Positions 1 through 6,627 of a DNA stretch of 13,451 nucleotides are shown piece after piece. The DNA comes from Methanomassiliicoccales archaeon (GTDB lineage Archaea; Thermoplasmatota; Thermoplasmata; Sysuiplasmatales; Sysuiplasmataceae), in the NCBI GenBank assembly GCA_027365715.1, contig DAHXLZ010000104.1, forward strand, positions 1-13,451. Reading direction: 5' to 3'. The translations under genes and the position numbers were made by a program. Each line of letters opens with the position of its first letter. Positions within the stretch are counted from its first letter, which is position 1. The notes under the pieces were generated by a model. It was given only the letters and a program-made list of their open reading frames with translations, searched no databases and had not been told where the DNA came from.

Positions 1-52
1 GAATCCGTTTGAGGGAAATCCATTAATCCCGCGAGAGCACATCAACCCAACC

Positions 53-583
53 ATGCACAGATACATTTCAATGCTGCGCGGAGTCAACGCCGGCGGAAAA
101 ACGGTAAATATGGCCGAATTGAGAAAGTTATACGAGTCGACCGGCGCCCAAAACGTCAGAACATACATACAGAGTGGAAATGTGGTGTTTGACAGCAATG
201 AGGAGAATATAGGGGAACTCGAAGCCAATATTGTGAAAAGTATCGTGGAGCACTTTGGCCTCAATGTGAAAGTGCTGACGAGGACAAAGCAGGATCTGCA
301 GGTCGTGATCGAGAAGCTGCCTTTTTCAGAAGTTGACACAAACAAACTCCACGTCACTTTTCTGTATTCCGCACCGCAGGAACTGCCAGTTGATGAAATA
401 GAAGATGCAAAGAATGGTGCTGAAAAGTTCTTTGTGGCAGGAAGAGAAATATACCTGTATTGCCCGGATGGCTACGGAGTAACAAAACTATCCAATGGTT
501 TTTTTGAAAAGAAACTTAAAGTTACTGCCACCACGCGTAACTGGAAGACAGTGAACGCCCTGTTTTCGATGGTATGCGGTTAG
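53..583 (+). CDS. DUF1697 family protein
   Basis: This 176-residue protein matches the DUF1697 family in length and in its N-terminal signature: an MLRGVNAGGK stretch at residues 8-17, then NMAELRKL and RTYIQSGNVVF at about residues 36-46. The family is widespread in bacteria and sporadic in archaea, and no biochemical function is firmly assigned to it. I see no signal peptide or membrane segment, so it should be cytoplasmic. The ATG at 53 is chosen because the family signature begins almost at once. No Shine-Dalgarno lies upstream, but an AT-rich CATTAAT (about 20-26) sits at the right distance for a leaderless archaeal transcript. It is followed by a 142-bp gap and seems to be transcribed alone. 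A gene of mainly bacterial distribution could have arrived by transfer, but its composition does not stand out. Confidence 0.88.
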   Translation: MHRYISMLRGVNAGGKTVNMAELRKLYESTGAQNVRTYIQSGNVVFDSNEENIGELEANIVKSIVEHFGLNVKVLTRTKQDLQVVIEKLPFSEVDTNKLHVTFLYSAPQELPVDEIEDAKNGAEKFFVAGREIYLYCPDGYGVTKLSNGFFEKKLKVTATTRNWKTVNALFSMVCG

Positions 584-660
584 ATGCCGGCATGAAGCGG
601 TCGATTAAGATGGCACGCAATGGAGAATTGAGCTGAGAAATGGAAAGGACACGCGCAGTA

Positions 661-675
661 TTTCTTCTCCTCTCC
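661..675 (+). terminator. possible pyrimidine-tract terminator after the DUF1697 gene
   Basis: Fifteen uninterrupted pyrimidines (tttcttctcctctcc) lie 78 bp after the DUF1697 stop codon and before the next gene. Archaeal RNA polymerase can terminate at U-rich tracts without a hairpin. The tract is diluted with C, so this is a weak call. The rest of the 584-725 gap holds only a 10-bp palindrome, ATGCCGGCAT, at 584-593 just after the stop, and the AT-rich GATAAGATTAAAG at about 689-701, which could be the promoter of the next gene. Confidence 0.2.
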
Positions 676-725
676 AGCCGCAGTGCCCGATAAGATTAAA
701 GTAGTTGTACCAGAGTATCAAAATT

Positions 726-1703
726 ATGAAAGACCTGCCGGCGTTGGATTTTGGCGTTGGAAAGGAGCTCCAGATGGTGGAGGAAACACTCAAGAAGAGT
801 GTGGAATCCGACAGCGCCACCCTCACTGAGATTGCCACCCATGTCATTGCCGCCGGAGGCAAGAGAATCAGGCCGGCCATCTGTATTCTGTCGTACAAGG
901 CGGTTGGCGGAACAATAAAGGGAATCGCCGGTGCAATCGACGCTGCTGTAGCAGTCGAGCTGATACATAGCGCAACGTTGATTCATGACGACATCACCGA
1001 CGAGGGGGAAAAGAGGAGGGGGAGGGTGACAGCCTACAGGAAGTACGGAGTACACAATGCCCTCGTTGCAGGAGATTTCATGTTTGTCCAGGGATTCAAG
1101 TACGGTCAATTTCTAAGCCCGGAGTCGATAAGAATTGCCGCAGAAGCCTACGAGAGACTGGCAGAAGGGGAAATGCTGCAGGAACAGTGGAAGAACAACT
1201 CATCCATTCCAACGGAAGAATATATCAAAATAGTGAATGGAAAAACCGCGTCGGTCTTTTCAGCCAGCGCACAACTTGGCGCATATCATGGTGGCGGAAT
1301 AGAGGAAGAAGTCGAACACCTGGGTGAATACGGAACGGACGTAGGAATCGCATTCCAGATTGTAGATGACATACTCGACATAATTTCCGACGAAAATACG
1401 CTTGGCAAGAGTGTGGGAAACGACATAAGAGAAGGCAATATGACGCTGCCTTTGATTTTTGCGATGAATAACGGCGTTGACAAGAAACTTCTGGAAGATG
1501 TTATCGGAAGGAAGCAAAAGTCGAAATCCATGATAGACGGTGCAATTGAGATGATCAGGCACAGCGGCTGCATCGATGAATCCATGAAAATAGCCGAGAG
1601 ATATGTGAAGATGGCGGTTGCCAATGCGATGAAGCTAAAACCTTCACCCCACAGGGACGAACTCATTCAACTGGCCAATTCGGTGCTTGCAAGAACACGG
1701 TAG
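726..1703 (+). CDS. trans-polyprenyl diphosphate synthase (GGPP or longer chain)
   Basis: This enzyme condenses isopentenyl diphosphate onto allylic diphosphates to make the isoprenoid chains of archaeal ether lipids and quinones. In the 325-residue form the hallmarks are GGKRIRP (44-50), the first Asp-rich motif DDITD (88-92) followed by RRGR, a GKT (172-174), FQ (210-211), and the second Asp-rich motif DDILD (214-218) followed by GKSVGNDIREG. All metal- and substrate-binding motifs are intact and the length is normal. The residue five before the first Asp is Ala83. In this family a small residue there permits chains longer than farnesyl, so the product could be C20 or a longer quinone side chain. 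The ATG at 726 is preferred over an in-frame TTG at 705. The geranylgeranyl reductase gene 82 bp downstream suggests a role in membrane lipids. Confidence 0.93.
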   Translation: MKDLPALDFGVGKELQMVEETLKKSVESDSATLTEIATHVIAAGGKRIRPAICILSYKAVGGTIKGIAGAIDAAVAVELIHSATLIHDDITDEGEKRRGRVTAYRKYGVHNALVAGDFMFVQGFKYGQFLSPESIRIAAEAYERLAEGEMLQEQWKNNSSIPTEEYIKIVNGKTASVFSASAQLGAYHGGGIEEEVEHLGEYGTDVGIAFQIVDDILDIISDENTLGKSVGNDIREGNMTLPLIFAMNNGVDKKLLEDVIGRKQKSKSMIDGAIEMIRHSGCIDESMKIAERYVKMAVANAMKLKPSPHRDELIQLANSVLARTR

Positions 1704-1742
1704 GCCGTCCGATGAAGCCGTCAGCACATAATCCGGGTTGCA

Positions 1743-1760
1743 GACAATCGCCAGATTGTC
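1743..1760. promoter_or_regulatory. perfect inverted repeat upstream of the geranylgeranyl reductase gene
   Basis: GACAATC (1743-1749) and GATTGTC (1754-1760) form a perfect 7-bp inverted repeat around the 4-base centre GCCA. It lies between the prenyl synthase stop and the reductase start. A TATA-like ACATAAT (about 1726-1732) lies just upstream, which would place a transcription start on or next to the dyad, where a dimeric repressor could act. In RNA it would fold into a short hairpin ending 10 bases before the AGGAG site. No T-run follows, so it is not an obvious terminator. Confidence 0.4.
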
Positions 1761-1770
1761 GTTACCCGTC

Positions 1771-1775
1771 AGGAG
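1771..1775 (+). promoter_or_regulatory. ribosome binding site fixing the reductase start
   Basis: AGGAG lies 10 bases before the ATG at 1786. It favours that start over the in-frame TTG at 1738, which would add 16 residues that look unlike a flavoprotein N-terminus and would begin upstream of the inverted repeat. Confidence 0.6.
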
Positions 1776-1785
1776 AATTGGCATA

Positions 1786-2898
1786 ATGAAGCGTTATGAT
1801 GTCATTGTGATCGGAGCAGGACCTGGCGGAAGCTCAACTGCGGAGTATGCGGCAAGAGCAGGCCTAGATGTCCTCTTTATGGACAGCAGAAAGGAAATAG
1901 GATGGCCCGTTCAATGCGGTGAATTCATGCCGAAAACCGAGGAAGTAATGAGACTCTTCCCCAACGTCGATTCACCGGCAGAACTGTTCGATGTGCCTGA
2001 CAATCTTATTTCCAAACCAACAAAGATAATCAGAATGGTCTCGCCCGCAATGAAAGAGTATGATATTAATTTCGCAGGTTACTCCACCGAAAGAAGAGAA
2101 TTTGACAAGCATCTGTCTGGAAAGGCGGTGAAAGCAGGAGCCGAACTTATGATCGATACGAAATTCATGGGCAGAGATGGAAAAAATACAGTTGTGACAA
2201 CCAAAGGTAACTTTGAAGCGGATGTGATTGTTGGCGCAGACGGTCCGTTCTCATCAGTCAGAAAGTCGGTGGGTGCACCCACACCCGGAATCCTTTACCC
2301 GGCGATGTCCACGACCATGGATGGAGAATTTGGCGATACCGTATACATGTACTTCGGCAATGTTGCCCCGGCAGGTTATGCGTGGATCATACCCAAGGAT
2401 GGCGGAGCGAACATTGGTCTTGGCGCAGATCCGAACAAGACAGACAGGAAGGTGGGATTCTATGCACGGGACTTTATTGCAGAGATAGGTCGGAAGTTCA
2501 ATACAGCACCAAGGCAGATTGTCGCCGGAGGCTGGGTTCCGATGTCGGGACCGCTCAACAGGACAGTGTTTGGCAATGTGCTGCTTGTCGGGGACGCTGC
2601 CGGTCATGTAATGGCCACGAATGGCGGTGGAATATGCACAGCAATGATTTGTGGGAGAGTGGCCGGAAACGCCATCGGAGAACATCTGAACAACAACAGG
2701 CCGCTGGAGAATTATGATAAGCAGTGGAGAGAAGCTGTCGGAAAGGATCTTGAAACTGCCAGGAGGATGATGAAATACGCATCATTCGCTTTCAGCAACG
2801 ACTGGATGCTTTCGATACTTTTCAGAATTGCCGGTGCCAAAGGACTCAGCAAGACAATAAAGTGTAAGTCCATATTTTCGCTTAAAGACTGGACCTGA
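1786..2898 (+). CDS. geranylgeranyl reductase family FAD-dependent oxidoreductase
   Basis: This enzyme reduces the double bonds of geranylgeranyl chains, in archaea on digeranylgeranyl-glycerophospholipids, to give saturated phytanyl or biphytanyl lipids. The 370-residue protein begins straight into a Rossmann FAD-binding site, VIVIGAGPGG (6-15). It has the conserved Cys44 in PVQCGE, the flavoprotein motif GADGPFSSVRKS (150-161) and the FAD ribityl motif LVGDAAGH (267-274). The family signature YxWx(F)Px7GxG is present as Tyr198, Trp200, Pro203 and Gly211-x-Gly213, with Ile in place of the usual Phe. Length is slightly under 400, as usual for archaeal members. No membrane segment is obvious; the family is membrane-associated. 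Its neighbour upstream makes the isoprenoid chain, supporting a joint role in core-lipid synthesis. The exact lipid substrate cannot be read from sequence. Confidence 0.92.
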   Translation: MKRYDVIVIGAGPGGSSTAEYAARAGLDVLFMDSRKEIGWPVQCGEFMPKTEEVMRLFPNVDSPAELFDVPDNLISKPTKIIRMVSPAMKEYDINFAGYSTERREFDKHLSGKAVKAGAELMIDTKFMGRDGKNTVVTTKGNFEADVIVGADGPFSSVRKSVGAPTPGILYPAMSTTMDGEFGDTVYMYFGNVAPAGYAWIIPKDGGANIGLGADPNKTDRKVGFYARDFIAEIGRKFNTAPRQIVAGGWVPMSGPLNRTVFGNVLLVGDAAGHVMATNGGGICTAMICGRVAGNAIGEHLNNNRPLENYDKQWREAVGKDLETARRMMKYASFAFSNDWMLSILFRIAGAKGLSKTIKCKSIFSLKDWT

Positions 2899-2907
2899 AT
2901 GTGAAGC

Positions 2908-2914
2908 AAAAAAA
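2908..2914 (-). terminator. oligo-T terminator for the phosphate symporter gene
   Basis: Read on the minus strand, seven consecutive T residues lie 46 bases after the symporter stop codon, in the 61-bp gap between two convergent genes. This fits archaeal U-tract termination. The same gap carries a looser inverted repeat, GTTTGTT (2926-2932) and AACAAAC (2950-2956), which could act on either strand. Confidence 0.4.
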
Positions 2915-2959
2915 CAGACGAAGTGGTTTGTTTAAATGGTTTGCGCCACAACAAACTGT

Positions 2960-4459
2960 TTATTCGGCGACACTCACTGCGGAATAATCTCCGGAAGCTT
3001 CTTCGAGTGTCAGCTGGTTCGTCTCCTTTATGAACACTATCGTAACCACTGTTCCGATGACTGCAACGACGGAAAGGAACAGCATCATGCCGGAGTCGTG
3101 CCACAGGACAGTAAGTGTTCCGAAGACGAGTGTGCTCAGGGATGCTCCGAGTTTTCCGGCCCCGGCAGCTATTCCATGACCTGTCCCTCTGTACTTTGTG
3201 GGAAACGATTCTGCCGGTATTATGAAAGTTGTTGTGTTTGGTCCGATGTTTCCGAACAGGAAGGTAAGCCCGTATATCAGGACAAAGGGCATGCCAAGAG
3301 ATATTAAAGACGGATCGAAGCCGAGTATCCCGAATGCTATCGCCATTACGGCAAAACCAACTGTTTGCAGTGTCTTTCGCCCCAGCCTGTCGATGGTTGC
3401 AACAGCTATCCAGTAACCAGGAATGGTGAAGATGATGTCAACAGCCGCAGTATACTCTTCTGCTATCAGCAGATGCTGGACGTTTGACAGACCTGGCGAG
3501 TAGAGAAAGCTGAGGGAAGACAGCAGAGTGGGTGTGTAAATCGATGTCCCGTAGAATGATACGTCAAACAGGAACCAGCTGAATGCAGTGCCGATTATCA
3601 GCGGGAAGTATGTTGTCAGGAAATTGACATAACTGCCCTTTGTTCCTTTCACATTTCCCTTTATCTCGGATTTCTGGCCAGTAAGCGAGGATATGACCTT
3701 TTCTGTCTCCTCTTTCTTTCCCTGCACGTGGTATGTGAACCTCGGCGTTTCAGGCATCTTTCTCCTGTAGTAATATACAGATATGGCAGGTATTGCACCA
3801 GCCACCAGCAGGAGCCGCCAGACAATATCAAGTGAGTGCGGTAATGCCGCAAGCAAACCTATTCCCAGAACGATTCCGGCCAGGAGACCGAAACCCTGCA
3901 TGGCAAAAACCGTGCCTACGAGTCGTCCCCTGTTCCTGACATTTGAATATTCACTCATAATCGTAGCGCTCATCGGGTAGTCGCCACCGATGCCAAGTCC
4001 CAGAATGATCCTGAAAACGACCAATGAGGCAAAACTCCATGAAAGACTGGAGGCAACCGCGCCAAAAACCAGTATCAGCATTTCTATGCCGTAAACCTTC
4101 TTTCTGCCAAAGATGTCCCCCAGGCGTCCAAATAAGAACGGACCCAGGGCAGCGCCAAATATAGCCGCGGCACTAATTAGCTCAATGCCCGACACAACTG
4201 CAATTTTCCCGCCAAGAGGGAAAGTGAACACCGATTTTGGAATAGCAAACGGGGTGTAGAATACAAACATCGCTGCAAGAATCCCGATTATAAAGAGGTC
4301 GTATGCATCGGTGAAAAACCCCATTCCTGCAATCAATATTGTCCTGAGGTGATAGCCCTTAATCTTAGAATCGTCCATTGATTTGAATGGGCTGCCGCCG
4401 CCGGAGGCGGTAGTCAGGCTGCCATCTTTTCCTGAATCTGAATTTCCTTTTGAATTCAT
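2960..4459 (-). CDS. phosphate:H+ symporter, MFS superfamily, PHS family
   Basis: This 499-residue, 12-helix transporter resembles the fungal and plant Pho84/Pht1/PiPT phosphate:proton symporters rather than sugar transporters. The phosphate-site residues known from the PiPT structure all have counterparts: Asp160-Tyr161 in GGDYPMSATIMSE, Gln188 in FAMQGFG, Trp295, Asp299 and Tyr303 in SWFLFDVSFYG, and Asn408 in GPNTTTFIIP. Asp51 and Asp54 lie in TDAYDLF of helix 1. The MFS loop motifs GRLGDIFGRK (111-120) and DRLGRK (357-362) are present. The cytoplasmic N-terminus of about 35 residues is polar and Gly/Ser-rich. It would import phosphate using the proton gradient, which suits an acidophile. 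The ATG at 4459 has no clear ribosome binding site. A repeat array 55-89 bp upstream is a likely control region. Substrate phosphate is well supported by motif but not proven. Confidence 0.9.
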   Translation of the reverse strand: MNSKGNSDSGKDGSLTTASGGGSPFKSMDDSKIKGYHLRTILIAGMGFFTDAYDLFIIGILAAMFVFYTPFAIPKSVFTFPLGGKIAVVSGIELISAAAIFGAALGPFLFGRLGDIFGRKKVYGIEMLILVFGAVASSLSWSFASLVVFRIILGLGIGGDYPMSATIMSEYSNVRNRGRLVGTVFAMQGFGLLAGIVLGIGLLAALPHSLDIVWRLLLVAGAIPAISVYYYRRKMPETPRFTYHVQGKKEETEKVISSLTGQKSEIKGNVKGTKGSYVNFLTTYFPLIIGTAFSWFLFDVSFYGTSIYTPTLLSSLSFLYSPGLSNVQHLLIAEEYTAAVDIIFTIPGYWIAVATIDRLGRKTLQTVGFAVMAIAFGILGFDPSLISLGMPFVLIYGLTFLFGNIGPNTTTFIIPAESFPTKYRGTGHGIAAGAGKLGASLSTLVFGTLTVLWHDSGMMLFLSVVAVIGTVVTIVFIKETNQLTLEEASGDYSAVSVAE

Positions 4460-4513
4460 ATTTATCTCAACAACAAATTACACCAATCATGTAGAAGACA
4501 TGAACCGACGTAG

Positions 4514-4550
4514 ACTAAATAACACTAAATTGACTATATTTACTATATAG
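4514..4550. promoter_or_regulatory. four phased ACTAWAT repeats with nested palindrome, upstream of the phosphate symporter gene
   Basis: ACTAAAT occurs at 4514-4520 and 4524-4530, and ACTATAT at 4533-4539 and 4542-4548, so the repeats are 10, 9 and 9 bp apart, roughly one helical turn. The last two form the core of a perfect dyad, CTATAT (4534-4539), five bases, ATATAG (4545-4550). On the minus strand these read as TATA-like boxes, so the array probably contains the promoter of the symporter gene and an operator for it. The rest of the 139-bp gap, toward the dehydrogenase stop, is GC-rich and without clear structure. Confidence 0.5.
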
Positions 4551-4598
4551 ATGCGCGCCGCATGCCGGACTCGCTGCACCTGTCTGCGCGTAAACAAT

Positions 4599-5663
4599 TC
4601 ACTCTGAGACGGTAATTCTGACCTTGCCGAACTTGCCGCGTACTGAATGTCTTTGAATTGCAGCCTGCATATCCTCGAACCTGAAAGCCGAATCAACAGG
4701 CATTGCAAGCTTTCCTGCAGCCGCCGCATTGAGCGCTTCGATGAGATCGCGCTTTGAACCCGTAGTGCTGCCAATCAGTTCTATCTGCCTGGAATAAAGT
4801 CTCAGAAGATTCAATTCTGCTGAAGCTCCTGTAAGCGAGCCGCATGTAACATATCTTCCACCGGGAGAAAGGGCCAGAAAGCTCTGCTGAAAGGTCGACT
4901 GGCCCAACGGGTCTATGATAATGTCGGCTCCGGTTTCTCCCGCAAATTCGTTCAGTTTTGCATTCAGTTCTTCTGAAGAAGGCAGGGACACAACGTCCGC
5001 TCCCAGCCGCTTGAGTTCATTCACGAACTTCAAGCTGGAGACAACAGCCAGAACACTTGCGCCCTGCTGTTTAAGAATCTGCAGCGCGGAAATACCGACA
5101 GCACCGTTAGAGCCCATGACGACTGCCTTCTCCCCTGACGTCACTTTTGCCTTCCTTACCATGTGCCACGCAGTCATTCCACTGAGAGGTACCGCGAATG
5201 CATTATCAAAAGTGAGCCTGTCAGGGATAGAAACGATATTCATTGCAGGTGCGACTGCCTTTTCAGACCATCCGCCGTCCATTGACAGGGGAATCATATT
5301 GGTTGACAGATCAACTGGTGCCCTTGAAGGATCCCAACCGCTCAGGCAGGTGCTTTCCTGACCGGAAATACAGTAGCGGCATCTACCGCAGAACATCTTG
5401 GGAAAAACAGCTACCCTGTCGCCCGGCCGGATGTTTTCAACATCGGTTGCGACTTCTTCAACAGTGCCTACATATTCGGAACCGGGAATCCTGGGCAGCA
5501 TCACCCAGCCGAAACGGCCCCCGATGGTGAGTCTGTCAATATGGTTGACAGAAGTCCTTGCGACCCGAATGCGAACAAAACCTCTTTCCAGTCGCGGTTC
5601 GGGTATATCCTTCATATGAATATCGCCTGTGCTGCCAAAGCTGGTTATCTGCCACGCCTTCAT
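4599..5663 (-). CDS. medium-chain dehydrogenase/reductase without catalytic zinc site
   Basis: This 354-residue protein has the MDR layout: a GroES-like N-terminal domain and a Rossmann NAD(P)-binding domain. Numbering from the TTG at 5675, the structural-zinc lobe is complete (Cys96, Cys99, Cys102, Cys110). The three usual catalytic-zinc ligands are replaced: Cys by Asn44 in SVNHID, His by Ser66 in PGSE, and Cys by Leu164 in PLSGMTAW. The nucleotide site is GSNGAVG (188-194), the form seen in quinone oxidoreductase and enoyl reductase branches. It is therefore more likely an NAD(P)H-dependent reductase of quinones, enones or acyl-CoA enoyl groups than an alcohol dehydrogenase. The ATG at 5663 is preferred because MDR proteins usually begin MKAW; the TTG at 5675 would add four residues. 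It lies upstream of the symporter gene on the same strand, but the 139-bp gap argues against one operon. Confidence 0.85.
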   Translation of the reverse strand: MKAWQITSFGSTGDIHMKDIPEPRLERGFVRIRVARTSVNHIDRLTIGGRFGWVMLPRIPGSEYVGTVEEVATDVENIRPGDRVAVFPKMFCGRCRYCISGQESTCLSGWDPSRAPVDLSTNMIPLSMDGGWSEKAVAPAMNIVSIPDRLTFDNAFAVPLSGMTAWHMVRKAKVTSGEKAVVMGSNGAVGISALQILKQQGASVLAVVSSLKFVNELKRLGADVVSLPSSEELNAKLNEFAGETGADIIIDPLGQSTFQQSFLALSPGGRYVTCGSLTGASAELNLLRLYSRQIELIGSTTGSKRDLIEALNAAAAGKLAMPVDSAFRFEDMQAAIQRHSVRGKFGKVRITVSE

Positions 5664-5753
5664 CTTCTCACTCAATAACGCCAGTATCGGGACGGTTAGT
5701 AAAGGAGATTGATTAAAGGCTTAACCATCCCGGCATCAGAACCTCCGGTTGAT

Positions 5754-5771
5754 TATGGCATCACAGCCATA
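5754..5771. promoter_or_regulatory. inverted repeat in the divergent promoter region
   Basis: TATGGC (5754-5759) and GCCATA (5766-5771) are perfect arms around six bases. The element lies in the 230-bp region between the divergently transcribed dehydrogenase and zinc-ribbon genes, just upstream of the TATA-like element of the latter. GGCATCA is also directly repeated (5732-5738 and 5757-5763, 25 bp apart). It could be an operator for either gene. No protein is known to bind it. Confidence 0.3.
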
Positions 5772-5788
5772 GTTTCCCTGAGAAACGT

Positions 5789-5798
5789 AAATATAATT
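5789..5798 (+). promoter_or_regulatory. TATA-like promoter element of the zinc-ribbon operon
   Basis: AAATATAATT is the best archaeal TATA-like box in the divergent region. Transcription would begin near 5820 and leave a leader of about 70 bases before the GTG start. The leader contains two tiny ORFs (ATG at 5821 of 4 codons and ATG at 5847 of 7 codons), which are probably chance. Confidence 0.4.
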
Positions 5799-5879
5799 GT
5801 ATGACGATATGTCTGACAGGATGGGATGCTTTTGAAATTGCTTTCATGGGCCAATTCGGTCAGCGATAATTACGTATGC

Positions 5880-5884
5880 AGGAG
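5880..5884 (+). promoter_or_regulatory. ribosome binding site supporting the GTG start
   Basis: AGGAG lies nine bases before the GTG at 5894. It falls inside the longer reading frame that begins at the ATG at 5876, which itself has no ribosome binding site. The third gene of the operon uses the same AGGAG and nine-base spacing before a TTG start. Confidence 0.5.
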
Positions 5885-5893
5885 TGGAATTGC

Positions 5894-6625
5894 GTGACAA
5901 GTGTGAGATGTCCTTCCTGCAATGCGCCATTTGCGGACGGACCCGCGGATACACGAGCCGTCTGCAGCCATTGCAGAACAGCATTCATGTTCGATGCTGT
6001 TGGTTCACACATCCCTGAGTACGCGGTTGCCGGACTCAGCGACACAGAGGCTGTTGAAAGGATTCAAGACTGGTCATTCCGCGTGAAGGGCGGGAGGGAA
6101 TTTTCAAGTCACATGGAACTTGCGAAAATGACCATGAAACACATTCCTCTTTATGTTTACAGCAGGCTCAGATCCGGCGAACAGGTGACGGTGGTTTCCA
6201 GTGCGATACCATCATTACAGCCCGGCATAAGAATTGTCGACCCGTCATCGGTTGAACTGAAAAAGCTCACATCTGAAACTGATATTGCAGACTTCATGAT
6301 GCCTCAGACAGAACCAGAAGCATACACATCTATGCTTACTGTGGACGCGACATCAAGAAAACTCATATTCTATCCATTCTGGCTGACACAGTATGTGTAT
6401 CACAGCAAACTCAATACTATTACGGTAGACGCCTGCACCGGCCATGTTTCCGGAGATCTGAGTGTGGAGATTGAGAAAAAGAGTGCACATCCACTCTCAG
6501 CAGCGGGCTTTGCAGCCATAACTGCAGAGGGCGCGATCGCCTATTTCGGATACATCTATGCCGTCGCTGCCATAGCGGTCACTGTTTTCGCACTCGTTTT
6601 CTATGCTGTCAGAAGGAGGGAGTAA
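5894..6625 (+). CDS. zinc-ribbon membrane protein, first of a three-gene set
   Basis: I do not recognise a named family. The 243-residue protein begins with a zinc ribbon (Cys6, Cys9, Cys24, Cys27; CPSC and CSHC). A mixed region follows with HIPLYVYSRL (83-92), then LTVDATSRKLIFYPFW (148-163) and TVDACTG (177-183). A hydrophobic C-terminal region (about 201-238) makes one long or two short membrane helices and ends in RRRE. By the positive-inside rule the tail, and probably the ribbon, face the cytoplasm. The Tyr-Pro-x-Trp strand followed by a VDxxTG turn recurs in the next two genes. GTG at 5894 is chosen for its AGGAG site; the ATG at 5876 would add six residues including an extra Cys. It lies two bases upstream of the next gene, so they are co-transcribed. 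A membrane-anchored sensor or scaffold is only a guess. Confidence 0.75.
   Translation: MTSVRCPSCNAPFADGPADTRAVCSHCRTAFMFDAVGSHIPEYAVAGLSDTEAVERIQDWSFRVKGGREFSSHMELAKMTMKHIPLYVYSRLRSGEQVTVVSSAIPSLQPGIRIVDPSSVELKKLTSETDIADFMMPQTEPEAYTSMLTVDATSRKLIFYPFWLTQYVYHSKLNTITVDACTGHVSGDLSVEIEKKSAHPLSAAGFAAITAEGAIAYFGYIYAVAAIAVTVFALVFYAVRRRE
6613..6619 (+). promoter_or_regulatory. strong ribosome binding site for the second zinc-ribbon gene
   Basis: AAGGAGG lies eight bases before the ATG at 6628 (11 before the adjacent ATG at 6631) and inside the 3' end of the preceding gene. This supports translation from a shared mRNA. Confidence 0.6.
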
Positions 6626-6627
6626 CT

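Noticed and set aside
584..593. 10-bp palindrome ATGCCGGCAT directly after the DUF1697 stop
   Set aside because: Too short to form a stable hairpin and likely to occur by chance; no promoter element is nearby.
2228..2785. Several 76-143 codon frames on both strands inside the reductase gene
   Set aside because: They are shadows of the geranylgeranyl reductase frame, which carries all family motifs.
4487..4774. A 95-codon minus-strand frame at the end of the dehydrogenase gene
   Set aside because: It overlaps the well-supported dehydrogenase C-terminus in a different frame and runs into the GC-rich gap. No motif and no ribosome binding site.
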